Shown in pieces: positions 10,135-21,634 of a DNA stretch of 64,000 nucleotides. Made by a program: the position numbers and the translations under genes. Under the pieces are notes generated by a model, which saw only the letters and a program-made list of their open reading frames with translations, did not search any database and had not been told where the DNA came from. The DNA lies in NCBI GenBank assembly GCA_027886185.1, contig WOAB01000589.1, positions 9,243,001-9,307,000 of the forward strand, in the 5' to 3' direction. The number at the start of each line of letters is the position of its first letter. Position 1 is the first letter of the stretch. Source of the DNA: Rheum nobile. Lineage: Eukaryota > Streptophyta > Magnoliopsida > Caryophyllales > Polygonaceae.

Positions 10135-12590
10135 CTATAACAAAATAAATATGTTAAGTACATAATAGATTATAAAAAAAATTAATAGATTATGTTGTTA
10201 ATTTTAAAGATAAATAAGCATGACCTGGAAGTACATCTTCAATGAGACTAAGAAATGTATCTTGGATTTCTTATGTTGAAACCTGTAGTTGCAATTTTTT
10301 TCAATTCAGTAAACATACTTCCAGTTAAAACATAATGATAGGCTAAATTAATATGTTACAAGCACTTATCATGCAGTATGAGTGAAATTGAACTTCACAT
10401 TCTGGGTATGTGAATTCCAGTTAAGAAGCATTTATATTCGATGTTATATTTTCAAATCTATACAAAAGTAATATTGAACTGCACATTCGCAATGTAATAT
10501 TTAGTGTTATGATCAGGTACACATCGCGTGCTGACATCCAAACAGAGAGAGGGAATTCCATGTGGAAAAGTTAATATCTTATTATACGACATATGTAGGC
10601 TATATAAAAAGGTAATGTAATTTCTTATATACTTCTGTATACTTACAGATTTCTATATACTTTAAAAAAATGTCTTTCAAACATACATTGCAACATATAT
10701 GCTAATATTATTGATAATTTTCATTAGTATATGATTATAGAATTTCAAATTCAATATGATACTTGCACAAAGAGAAACAGACACACAAGGAGATAAATTA
10801 TATGCTGATATTGATTATACATGCTGATATTTTGGGTGTCTTTCATTGTACTCTTTGAGGATTTTTCCTCATATTAGAAAAATAGACAAGTATTTCCTTT
10901 CTTGTTGTTTTCAATCTTTCACGAGTAGGCATGATTACTTGAAAGTCAATGCAGAATATGCTCAGAGAGCTTATAGTTTATTCCTTTTGGCGATGAAACT
11001 AATAACTTCTCCGAGCATACTCTGCACTAACTAATACCCTCTCAATGATATGGCTGTTTATGTATGATTCATATACCAATTTTTATTTCAGATAGATGTT
11101 TTAACTTATACCCTCTCAATGATATTACTCATTATGTAAATCAATTTAATTACACAATCAGTGAGTTGATGAGATCATGACCTGATTGTTTTAACAAGAA
11201 TAACATTAGCAGATGCATCTTGGATATTATATGTTGAAACCTGTAATGGAACAAGTTTTATGATCATGTACTACTATACAATTTTTTTTTATCATATCAA
11301 GATAGGTCAAATTGGTAAATACAAAACAAGAATAGGATCATAAATAGGAGAGTGCTAAATTCTTATGTTAGAGAGACTACCTTGAAGATTATGTGTAAAC
11401 TGAAGTTCATAGTTTTGCTACCTAATTTGCAGTTCAGAACCATATACCTCGGAGGTTATATCTTGAAATGTATGCTTGCAGAAGTGCACAAAATCAGTAA
11501 TTAGAATATAAGTTAAGAAGGATAAATTAATAATCTACATTGTAATTTAAAAATTTCTACCTTGCAGAATATGAAAAGAGTGAACATGACATTCCCAATT
11601 TAATATTCACTGTTATTATCAGGGACACCTCGAGTGCTCACATGCAATCAGGGAGAGGAAAGCAATGGCAAAGGTTAGTGTCATCTAATATTACATCTAC
11701 TATTGTACGAAAATATTATTTCCTATAGATCTAAGCTGTACAAATAAGGTACTGTTACAATCACTTACCATTCAATATGACATAAGTTCAATCAGACTAA
11801 GAGATGTAACTTGGATTTATTATCTTGAATACTGTAATTGCAAACTTTTTCAAAGCAGTAAACATACTTCCAGTAAAAACATAAAAATAGGCTAGATTTA
11901 TATGTTACAAGCACTTACCATGCAGTATGAGTGAAGTTGAACTTTACATTCTGGGTATCTGAATTCCAGTTAATAAGCATTTGTAGTCATTGTTCTTATT
12001 AAGTCTTGGTAACAATTGCAAAGTTAGTGTAGAAAATTGTAATCCAACAGATGTAATCTCTACAAGAAAGGTACCTTTATATCTACTATTGTTCTAAATA
12101 TTTTTGTTTAAAGAATTTAGATATTTTCTATAATATATGATTATAGCATTTCAAATTTATATCAAACATACCCTAAATATAATTATTCAAGCTATTAAAG
12201 TGAGCTAAGATTGATTTAAGACACTTCAAATTATATATCAAACTTGCATTTGGTCAAAAAACAGATATAATACTTAAACCAAAAAAGAATCAAACAAATG
12301 AACATATTTACACCAAACATGCAGTATCTTTCTAAAATAACCTATGTATAATCAATGAAACAGAATACGCTGAATAAAAGCAACCCATATTAGTTTCGTA
12401 TTGTATGAAAACATTATTTATTATAGATATAAGTTGTATATAAATGATACTGTTATGTATACTATTGTTCTGTATATAGTATATTTTCTTCATATACATG
12501 GAATAAAAGTATAAATCATACATTGCAACATTTATTTAAATGTATATAATTATCCTTGATATATGATTACAACTGAAGGGGTCGGAAGAG
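10135..12590. other. Degenerate module copies and AT-rich sequence
   Basis: Fragments of modules c (about 10,215-10,290, 11,180-11,255, 11,790-11,850) and of a GGTACACATCGCGTGCTGACAT-type segment (10,515 and a diverged copy at 11,620) are scattered in AT-rich sequence. Paired phrases such as AAACATACTTCCAGT at about 10,310 and 11,865, with AAGCACTTA(C/T)CATGCAGTATGAGTGAA(A/G)TTGAACTT nearby, show another direct duplication of about 1.56 kb. No gene is supported. Confidence 0.45.
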
Positions 12591-12598
12591 AGATTGAG

Positions 12599-12601
<3 letters not shown>

Positions 12602-12695
<94 letters not shown>

Positions 12696-12698
12696 TGT
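12602..12698. repeat. (GA)n microsatellite
   Basis: About 95 bases of nearly perfect AG dinucleotide repeat, interrupted once by an extra A (GAAAGAGAG) near the right end. On the minus strand it is a (CT)n tract just upstream of e-type modules. Confidence 0.95.
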
Positions 12699-12769
12699 AG
12701 AAACGAACCTACTTCTTAAAAACCAATATTTCCAATATTTCCACCAAACAGTCAAATAGAGATATAGTG

Positions 12770-13030
12770 ACAGACATGTGCTGAAAATTGCTTTTGATTT
12801 AACCCTGCAAGACAAACTTTAAAAAAAATAGATCTGTAAAGTCAGACAAAGAGATAGAGAGAGAGGTGAGCTAAATGGGTATAGGATTTATGGATACCTG
12901 CATAACTTCCTCCACCAAAAAAATATTATCCTTGAAGGTCTTCTTTTTTGTAGCTGAACACGTTCAGAGGTGGAATGTGCTTTTGTTTTAACCCTCGAAG
13001 ACAAAAAAGTTTTAAAAAATCAGATTTGTA
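12770..13030 (-). repeat. Exon-like module e, two further copies
   Basis: The segments 12,770-12,830 and 12,940-13,030 repeat the TTTGTCTTC(G)AG, AAGCAC/AAGCAA and GTTCAG strings of the 5.6-6.05 kb copies. The phrase CATAACTTCCTCCACCAAAAAAA(C/T)ATTATCC at 12,900 also matches 5,560. The two copies lie between two long GA tracts. Confidence 0.4.
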
Positions 13031-13070
13031 AGACAGCTAAAGGGGTATAGGATTTAAATCGAAAGGGGCC

Positions 13071-13183
<113 letters not shown>

Positions 13184-13305
13184 GATTTGAAGTTTGACAG
13201 ACAAACACAGAGTAGAATCAGAAAGTTGAAAGAGGAAGAAATGAGTTTACAGATCTAGATTAATCGAGAAATGTCTTCAGTTTAGAAGTTTGTTAATGGA
13301 CCATG

Positions 13306-13790
13306 TAAACATTTCATGGCCTTATTTGGCCCAAGTAAACAATTTAATGTCAGTTTCAAATTAGAATGGGCTTATTGGCCCAAGTACACAATTTAATGGG
13401 CTTATTGGCTTATTGACCACGTACACATATAAATATCCGGCCCATTAACAAACAAAACAGGGAGTTTAATTGCAATTTAATACACATGGATGGCCGCATA
13501 TAAAAAATTGTTATGAGGCCATTAAATTTTATTAGGCGTATTTAAATTACGAAACATTAAATGGGCCAAAAAGCCCATAAGCTTACTCGGTTATATTCAA
13601 ATTAACTATACAGATTGGTCAGTAAATTTTGGGCCGGAAATTTTTATGTTTTTCAGTGTTTGGGACGCACATACAAAGTTATAAATATTTTATTTGGGCC
13701 TATTAGCCCATTCAATTATATAAGTCTCATTAATCTATATAAATAAACATTCAAAGGGCCAATAAGCCCATATAAAGTCAGTTGCAGAGA
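13306..13790. promoter_or_regulatory. Region dense in TGGGCC/GGCCCA motifs
   Basis: At least ten TGGGC(C/T) or GCCCA motifs, often as close inverted pairs (for example GGGCCAAAAAGCCCAT near 13,564), occur within 500 bases. TGGGCC/T is the plant site II element bound by TCP factors, typical of promoters active in dividing cells. No gene start is seen next to it, so it may be an old bidirectional promoter or just a repeat property. Confidence 0.4.
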
Positions 13791-14098
13791 AATGTACATT
13801 TTTTTAACATAATTTTATTCATCGTCTTCCTAGAATCAATTCAGGCCAGAAAACTTATGAATTTTTTTTATGAAAAGAACAGATATCAGACTTAAACAAA
13901 AACAAAATGAGCACACATGTATAGTTTTTTATAAAGTAATATATGTCAAATTATATAATGTATAAAGTCTAAAATCAATGAAGAAGAAGAAAATCAATCA
14001 TATGAAATCATTGTTTAGATTCATATCAGACAATAATGAATCAGGAAAAAACATTATTATTCAGTATAAGGGGTGGAGGATTTCAAACGGAAGGGGTC

Positions 14099-14099
14099 G

Positions 14100-14184
<85 letters not shown>
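14099..14184. repeat. Compound microsatellite (CA)n(TA)n(GA)n
   Basis: Three dinucleotide tracts in series: about 26 bases of CA, 27 of TA and 32 of GA. Such compound tracts usually grow by slippage from one nucleus. Confidence 0.95.
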
Positions 14185-14185
<1 letters not shown>

Positions 14186-14199
14186 GAACCTTCTTCTTC

Positions 14200-14330
14200 A
14201 AGATCTTCTATTTTGGATCTGAAACCCTTTGTTGCTTTGCATGTTAAATGAAGACGAAGCTGTGGTGGAAATCGCTTTTGTTTTATCCCTCCAAGACAAA
14301 TTAGTTTAAAAAAAAATTAGTCATGTAAAC
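14200..14330 (-). repeat. Exon-like module e, most distal copy
   Basis: The minus strand shows TTTGTCTTGGAG followed by ACAAAAGCGATTTCCACC and a HLTCKATKGF-like open stretch that aligns with HLTWKATEGF of the 5.8-kb copy. It sits between two GA tracts, as the other e copies do. Confidence 0.4.
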
Positions 14331-14334
14331 TCAT

Positions 14335-14336
<2 letters not shown>

Positions 14337-14425
<89 letters not shown>
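14337..14425. repeat. (GA)n microsatellite
   Basis: About 88 bases of AG repeat with one GAT interruption near 14,370. Confidence 0.95.
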
Positions 14426-14429
<4 letters not shown>

Positions 14430-14613
14430 ACATCCTCCATGGATCTGGAGATTCAATGAAAAGGAAAGAAAGTTTGGACAACAGATACAAAGAGAGAGCA
14501 AGCTAAACGGCGAAAATGGAAAGTTAGGAAATGAGATAGGGTTAACTTTATCGCCGAAGATATCTTTTGTTTTTTTTTAATATAAATAGGGTCAATCGGT
14601 ATGGCGTTATTGC

Positions 14614-15595
14614 AGAATCCCAAATGAGGTGAGCCGCCTATAAGCCCATTAATCGAATCTGTCAATTATCCCAATGAATAAATGTTTAGAAAATGTTGTA
14701 ACTGGGCCTTGAAGCCCATTGATCGAATATGATTACTAAACTTAATATGACAGTCTACACATATGTAATGGGCCAATGTTAAATATTGTATCTATTCTTT
14801 TAGCAATTATTTTTTTAAATTTATTCGGTTTAAGTCTATATAAAGAATACATAAGAAAATCATATAAAACCAATTAAATTTTCTATCGTGAGTTGCAAGA
14901 AAATCAGACTTAGTATATGGTTCTTTTATACTAAGTCTACCCATAAGCCCAAATTAGGCGAGCTGCCTATAAGCCCATTAATCGAATCTGTCAATTATCA
15001 CAATGAATAAATGTTTAGAAAATGTTGTAACTGGACCTTGAAGCCCATTGATCGAATATGATTACTAAACTTAATATGACAGTCTACACAGATGTAATGG
15101 GCCAATGTTATATATTTTATCTATTCTTTTTTCGGTGTAAGTCTATATAAAGAATACATAAGAAAATCATATAAAACCAATTAAATATTTCTATCGTGAG
15201 TTGCAACAAAATCATACTTAGTATATGGTTCTTTTATACAAAGTCTACCCATAAGCCCAAATTAGGTGAGCCACCTATAAGCCCATTAATCGAATCTGTC
15301 AATTATCCCAATGAATAAATGTTTAGAAAATGTTGTAACTAGGCCTTGAAGCCCATTGATCGAATATGATTACTAAACTTAGTATGACAGTTTACACAGA
15401 TATAATGGGCCAATGTTAAATATTTTATCTATTCTTTTAGCAAATATTTTTTTATAAATTTATTCGGTTTAAGTCTATATAAAGAATACATAAGAAAATC
15501 ATATAAAACCAATTAAATATTTCTATCATGAGTTGCAAGAAAATCAGACTTAGTATATGGTTCTTTTATACTAAGTCTACACATATACTTTAATG
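14614..15595. repeat. Three tandem copies of a 0.31-0.33 kb repeat
   Basis: Copies begin near 14,617, 14,948 and 15,256 with CCCAAAT(G/T)AGG(T/C)GAGC. They share CCATTAATCGAATCTGTCAA, GGCCTTGAAGCCCATTGATC, TATAAAGAATACATAAG and CTTTTATACTAAGTCTAC. The middle copy is shorter owing to an AT-rich deletion. Each copy carries several GGGCC/GGCCC motifs, so tandem amplification also multiplied putative TCP sites. No coding potential is seen. Confidence 0.85.
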
Positions 15596-16393
15596 GGCCA
15601 ATTAGCCCAATAGCTATAACGAAATAGATCAGACATAATTACCAGCCCATTTTCCTTTTAGCTCATTTCCTTTTAGCTGTATTTTTTATCCGAAATCATA
15701 TTTTTAATTCGGCTAGCTTTGAATCAATTACAGGAAGAACAAATGTCAGAGTTAAACCAAATCAATTCTGACCTAAATACAACCCAAAACATTGAAAGAA
15801 TTTTACACATCCCAGCATTACAGAGATTAACGAACCATAACAGAGAGTAATGAATCATAACAAAAAAAATCAACAGGTGGAAACCAAATTATTCATGAAA
15901 TTTGTCTCCTCCATTTTATTGAACACAAGGCAGACGGTTAGAGATGGAGATTAAAACAGAAACAGATTACCTTCATGACGGTAGGGAGAGCGCCATAGCC
16001 TCTTTATTCAAGGTACAATCCTCAGCAATGTCCAAAAGTCCTCATAGCATGTTATGAAAAAAAACAAATTAGTCAGAATATGTGAAACTGATAAAGCAAC
16101 AAAAAAAATAAACACATAATCAAATCCAAAATCGCCGATAATATTGTTTGCTCAATTTTGACACTGAACAAGCCAGACTATGATTTAAAAAGGAAAAATT
16201 ATCCGGAGAAGGAGATAAATAGAGAGAAATGTTAAATACCTTTAGCAAGCTCCAGATCTGTCAAATAATTAGGGTTTAGTTAACCCTCATTTAGCCAGAT
16301 CCAGATCTCTATTGGCGTCCTTTGTCGTCCTTTGGATCTGAACGAGATTGTAGAATAATCTCATTTTTTATGGATGTGTGAGAAACTAATTTG
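15596..16393. other. AT-rich stretch left of the first LTR element
   Basis: No gene is seen. Minus-strand text near 16,300-16,370 resembles 5' leader sequence (GGTTAACTAAACCCTAA). After removal of the retrotransposon it would join directly to 25,392 onward. Confidence 0.35.
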
Positions 16394-16398
16394 GATGT
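16394..16398. repeat. Target-site duplication, left (GATGT)
   Basis: GATGT here and at 25,392-25,396 flank the first LTR element exactly, as expected of the 5-bp staggered cut made by a Ty3/Gypsy integrase. Confidence 0.9.
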
Positions 16399-17641
16399 TG
16401 ATGTGTTCTTGTCTCCGATGACGAGCACACTTGTCAAAGGTGACACCTTGGATCTAGTCTTGGGCGAGAAGTCACTCTTGTCCTTGTCAAACCTGTCGTG
16501 GAATCCTTGGGTGCAAACCCTTGTTGTCTTGCACGAAAGGTTGACAAGATTGGTGGCGAAGTAAATAGTACTTTTAGAGGTTATCGAACATGGTGGTGGG
16601 CAATGGCGAACCCGGTGGTGATGGTCTGGGTGGTATCGGCGACGACGAGGCTGAGTGTCACGACAGCAAAGACGACGACGATGGCGATTACGAAGGCGAT
16701 GGTGTTGGCGAGCGATCGACTGGGTTAGTGTCTGGGCTCGTTGACGACGGCGATAGCGATGGCGAAGATGGACGTCATAAGCGATGCTAGCGACGGCGAC
16801 AATGAAGAATCTGGGTTCGATTATGGGTGCGATGGAAGCGATTGGTGAGGCGATTGTGTTACGATGGCGGAAGCGATTGTTTGGATGGTTTGGCGAAATG
16901 ATGGTGTGATGATTTGGGGATAGATGACTTGAAAGGACAAGTCTTTGTCGTAGCGTCGGCGCGGAGGAAGGGAGATGCGAATGAAGACTTTCCTTGAGGG
17001 TTCAAGCGGTTGTCGTAGCGTCGACGCGGGTGAAGGGGATGCAAAGATAGAGGGTGACGTCCGATCAAGGGTAGGAGGATAAACACTCTACTAAAGCCTT
17101 GATTATAATTGAACGTAAGTAAAAACAATAACAAAGTTTGACTTAAATACTAGAGGCGAGAACTCGGATGGGCCGAGTCGAGCCTAGTGGGCTAACCCAT
17201 GCATCATGCAATAGGCACACACCCTAAAAATAGAAACTTGCTATAAAAGGAAACTATCTAAAACAAGCAATAATACTAAAGATAGAAATGTTTCAAAACA
17301 ATGTCAGAACAGAGGCAATTAAACCTCTAAGTGTTCAACCCGGTGGCGGCGAGGGCATGGATGCAGACACAACAAGCGGCGGCGACGATGGGTCGATTGG
17401 CTCGGCAGTGGGTGCACCCAGTGCCGACTGCGATGGGCTTGATTCTCCGATGCCGATGGTGGCGAGGACGATGAGTCTGGGTTCTGTCTCTGGGCTTCCT
17501 TGGCTAGCGATGACGCGCATGACCAGCGAGTGCATGGCGTCGGCGATGGCCTTTGACCTTGACCTTGTGACTGGGCCCTCTGAGCGTAGGCTCATGGCAT
17601 TCTCCTCGTCTGTGGCCGTCATAGGAGGTGGGATCACATCA
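16399..17641 (-). repeat. 3' LTR (left copy) of the CRM-like element
   Basis: Begins TGATGTGTTC and ends GGGATCACATCA. It closely matches 24,137-25,391, with a few substitutions and small indels (for example the ATGAGTGTC insertion in the right copy near 24,400). The coding end of pol lies inside it (17,335-17,641). Confidence 0.92.
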
Positions 17642-17787
17642 CCCTCCCCCACTTGGCTGTAAAGCATCCCCGCTTCACCATCATCGAACTCAGGCTCCAC
17701 ATATGGCGTCAAGTCCGCTACGTTGAAGGACGCATGGACTCCAAAATTTGGGGGGGGGGGGGAGCTCGAGTTGATTAGCATCGTCCC
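17335..17787 (-). pseudogene. C-terminal tail of the CRM-like polyprotein, overlapping the LTR
   Basis: About 148 residues containing FGVHASFNVADLTPYVEP, the usual end of a plant Gypsy integrase, then GPVTRSRSKAIADAMHSLV, the conserved terminal motif of many plant Gypsy polyproteins. Roughly the last 100 residues are encoded by the LTR itself. It is separated from the integrase body by an apparent 1-base shift that creates the TAG at 17,788; a 13-base G run (about 17,751-17,763) near the rejoin is a likely second slip site. Both LTR copies keep this frame open. Confidence 0.75.
17642..17655 (-). other. Polypurine tract of the CRM-like element
   Basis: On the minus strand AAGTGGGGGAGGG directly precedes the LTR TGATGTG. 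This is the plus-strand primer site and fixes the element orientation. Confidence 0.85.
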
Positions 17788-18807
17788 CTATGCCTTGATC
17801 ACGCGGAATGGACCATCTCCACGTGGTGACAGTTTGTGCTTGCACCGCGAGGGGAATCTCTCTTTTCTCATATGTACCCAGACGAGGTCTTCGGGTGCGA
17901 AAACGACGCGGCGGCGGCGAGTGTTTTTCTGCGAGGCATACTGCGAGGCCCTCCTCTCCAACTGTTCGCATGTCTTGCGATGGAGCTCTTGCACTTGCTC
18001 GGCACGATGGGCGGCGAAGATGTGCACTAGGTCTCTTAATGGGTGCGGCGACAAATCCAGTGGCGTCAAGGGGTTCCTTCCATAGACCACTTCGAACGGT
18101 GTCAACTTGGTCGCTGTGTGCCTGCATCTATTGTAACAAAACTCGACAAGAGATAGTAAGTCCTCCCAACACCTAGGGTTGGCTTTAAGCATCGTGCAAA
18201 GGAGGGCTCCTAGGGTTCTATTCGTGACCTCAGTTTGGCCATCGGTCTGTGGGTGGTAGCTAGTGGAAAATAGGAGCTTAGTGCCTAGCTTACCCCAAAG
18301 TGTTCTCCAAAAATGACCAACAAACTTGGAATCCCTATCACTAACAATGGTCCGAGGGACTCCATGAAGACGCACCACATGCTCAAAGAATAAATCTGCA
18401 ATCTCACTAGCACTATGGGTTGTCTTACAAGCTATAAAATATGTCATCTTAGAAAACCTATCTACAACCACAAAAATGGAGTCTTTACCTCGTCTAGAGA
18501 GGGGCAAACCCGTGATGAAATCCATAGAAAGGTCTTCCTAGGGGGCATTGGGTACGGGTAAGGGCGTGTAGAGGCCATGTGGGCTAGATTTGGCTTTGGC
18601 CCTTTGGCAAGTCACACAGCTTCTACAATAGCGGGTCACCTGGTGGGTCATCTTAGGCCAAAAGAAGTGTTTTCTAAGCGCGGCCAAGGTTTTGCTAATC
18701 CCAAAATGTCCACGAGTGTCGTGTGCTTCTTGAATCAAAAGGAGCCTAATGGAGGACCTAGGGATGCATAGGCGGCCAACCTTGTACAAATAACCCTCAG
18801 AAATAAA
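17788..18807 (-). pseudogene. Integrase of the CRM-like element
   Basis: The N-terminal HHCC zinc domain is seen (H-x-x-x-G-H-F-G, then CRSCVTCQRAKAK), followed by the catalytic core with MDFITGLP (first Asp), IVSDRDSKFVG (second Asp) and HPQTDGQTEVTNR (Glu). Three-part catalytic residues are therefore intact. The single reading frame is cut by an in-frame TAG at 18,538-18,540, at the position of a conserved Trp just before the core (TGG to TAG), and begins after another stop at 18,808. Read 18,789-18,538 then 18,525-17,788. Confidence 0.88.
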
Positions 18808-20229
18808 CTAAGACTCAAACTCACGTAGTTTAAGGCAATGCTCGAATATAGGGGCAAAGTAAGGATCAATAGCATATAATTCCTTAATCAAAGCAAAGCC
18901 TAGAATCTTAGTTTGCACATGAGTCAAGAGAATGTACCTACGAGAGAGTGCGTCGGCCACTACATTCTCTTTTCCCTTCTTGTGGACCACGACATAGGGA
19001 AATGTCTCAAGGAACTCCACCCAACAAGCATGGCGGCGGTTGAGGTGGGCTTGGCTATTCAAATAGCTCAAGGCGGCATGGTCGCTGTGGATGACAAATT
19101 CACGTGGCCAAAGATAATGTTGCCAAGTCTTTAGCACACGCACTAGGGCATACAATTCCTTGTCATAGGTGGGGTAGTTGAGTGTGGCCCCCGTGAGCTT
19201 CTCACTAAAATAGGCAATGGGCCTCTTCTCTTGGTGTAGCACACCACCAATGCCTACGTCTGAGGCATCACACTCCACCTCAAAATGCTTGGCGAAGTTG
19301 GGGAGCTGGAGCAAAGGCGCGTGGCACAAGGCATGCTTCAAGGCCGAGAAAGCTTTCTCGTGGGCCGCAAGCCAAAGGATGGTTCTTCCCTTCTTCGTGA
19401 GCTCGTGCAAAGGCGCAACAATGGAGGAGAAATCTCGCACAAAGCGCCTATAAAACCCGGCGAGGCCAAGGAAGCTCCTCACCTGGGTTGGCGTCGTCGG
19501 CGTCGGCCAATCCTTGATGGCCCGGACCTTGTCTACGTCGACGCGCAAGCCATCTTTACTCACAACATAGCCAAGAAAGTTTGTAGTGTCGCTGCAGAAA
19601 TGACACTTGCCAAGGTTGACGAATAAGCTCTCACGTCGAAGGCAATCAAGCACAAGGCATAGGTGATCGACGTGCTCCTCAAGGCTGCGTGAGTACACAA
19701 GAATGTCATCGAAATAAACGACAACAAACTTGCCTAAGAATGCTCTCAAGATGTGGTTCATCAAGCGCATGAAGGTGCTAGGCACGTTGGTGAGCCCAAA
19801 AGGCATGACAAGCCACTCATAGAGACCATATTTGGTCTTGAAGGCGGTCTTCCACTCATCACTTTCTTTCATCCAAATTTGGTGATAACCATTCTTCAAA
19901 TCAATCTTGGAGAAAAGTATGGCGCCATGGAGCTCATCAAGCATGTCATCTAGACGTGGGATTGGATGCCTATACTTCACAGTAATCTGGTTAATAGCAC
20001 GGCAATCAACACACATTCTCCACGTGCCATCTTTCTTGGGCACAAGGATCACGGGCACAACACAAGGGCTCAAAGATTCCCTGACATAGCCGCGATCTAA
20101 CAACTCTTGCACCTGGCGCTGTAGCTCCTGGGTCTCTTCTGGGCCAGCACGGTAAGCAGCGTGATTGGGCAATGAGGCACCAGGCACCAGGTCAATTTGG
20201 TGCTCAATGCCCCTCAGTGGAGGTAGTCC
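18808..20229 (-). pseudogene. Reverse transcriptase and RNase H of the CRM-like element
   Basis: A 459-codon open run, the best preserved part of the element. It includes VPKKDGTWRMCVDCRAIN, the FSKIDLKNGYHQI finger, the LVMPFGLTNVPSTFMRLMN block, the YFDD active site (VVYFDDILVYS), and RNase H beginning near FEVECDASDVGIGGVL with later DKELYALV and HSDHAAL. All key Asp and Glu residues are visible. It is separated from the upstream protease by TAG at 20,230 and ends at a premature stop at 18,808. Reading frame is shared with protease and integrase. Confidence 0.92.
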
Positions 20230-21633
20230 CTATGGCAACTCATCGGGGAAGACGTCGTCGTAGGCGACGAGCAACGCGGTGACGGCAGGCGGCATCGATG
20301 CGGCGCACGACGACTTTGAGATGCATGGAGTTGGCACATGCAGAAAACATGGAACTTTCCCAGTCAAAGCAGCAGTGAGCTCACTGAGCCTGGCCAAAAG
20401 CAAACGGTGCTCACAACGGCCTTGCAAAGGAGGCGTCGGCGGCGATTGAACGACCAATTGTGTCGATGGCGAGGCGCTGGGCGATTGTTGTGGGGAACTG
20501 GGAGTATGGACACTTGTGCTCGAGCCAGAATGGGGAGAACCTGGCCAAGCCTCGGGTATGCCTCTCTTGGCCTTACTAGCGGCAGCAGTAGCGGCGCCAT
20601 GACGATCCAGATGGGCACTGGGTGGCCCACCTGTGGCGTTCATCTTCTTTTTCACAAGGCCTGGCAGAGACGAAATTTGGCCAGAATTGGAGGAGTTTTG
20701 CTTCTAGAGTGCCTCTGGGTACTCGTTTGGCCTTGTAGCGGTGGTCTCGATGGCTTTTTGGCGGTCTCGCTCAACCTGGTCCTGCAAGATCTCATGGGGA
20801 TACATTGGATGCAAAGTGACGCGCTTCCCGTGGTAATTGAACACATAAGTGTTCAAATAGCCATCATGGAGCATGCGCCTGTCGAATTGCCATGGGCGCC
20901 CAAGCAAAATATGGGTGGCGTCCATTACAATGACATCACATAGTATAGAATCACAGTATTGACCTATGGAAAAAAAAATTAAGCATTGTCGAGATACTGT
21001 GTTACCCGGACTAGAAGAAATCCATTGGAGGGCATAAGGTTGGGGATGAGGCGTCGTGGGCAAGTTGAAGTGTATCACGACCTTCTCATTCACAATATTA
21101 GCACATGAACCTCCATCAACAATAACGCTTAAGGAAGCCGTCTGGACGAGAGCTCTTGTGTGGAACAAGTTCTCACGTTGGTTGCGTAGGCTCGTTTCCT
21201 TGACGGTGAGTAGACGCCGTGTCACTAAGCTCAAAGGCGTGCCCGCGTGTAGAGAAGCGGGTTCGCAGTCGTAGGCATCTTCAACATCTTCGTGGCCTTC
21301 ATCGATAGGCTCGAGAATGGGCTCCTCGTCATCGACGGACTCGTAGCCGACAGCGGCCGTGGAGAATAGCACTTTTCGAGCATTGGGGCAGTCTTTCTTA
21401 TAGTGTCCCCTTCCACCACACTTGTAACATTCAAGGTCGCGTGCGCGGTCTGTGCCCACTGGAGTTTGTCTGGGTGCGTTGGCGCGCGGTGCTGCGCTTG
21501 GCGGCTTGGCTAGACACGGCCGTGGAGGAAGCACTAGGACGCACATTAGTAGAAGGCAAACTACTAGGGTTAGAGGAATACCTTTGTTGGCCACTTTGCC
21601 AAGTGTAAGACTTTCGGCGATTAAGTTGGGCAT
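20230..21633 (-). pseudogene. Nucleocapsid zinc knuckle and protease of the CRM-like element
   Basis: An open run from 21,633 to 20,704 carries the CCHC knuckle CYKCGGRGHYKKDC, then the retropepsin signature VIVDGGSCANIVN (catalytic Asp in a DGG context, common in plant Gypsy elements) and ILLGRPWQFDR. A stop at 20,704 and a Ser/Pro-rich linker (20,655-20,230) follow, ending VFPDELP at the junction with RT. These domains package RNA and cleave the polyprotein. Confidence 0.85.
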
Positions 21634-21634
21634 G

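Noticed and set aside
17288..17662. Plus-strand ORFs over the LTR and integrase region (for example 17,288-17,662 and 24,236-24,540)
   Set aside because: They are antisense shadows of the minus-strand polyprotein tail or GC-rich LTR sequence.
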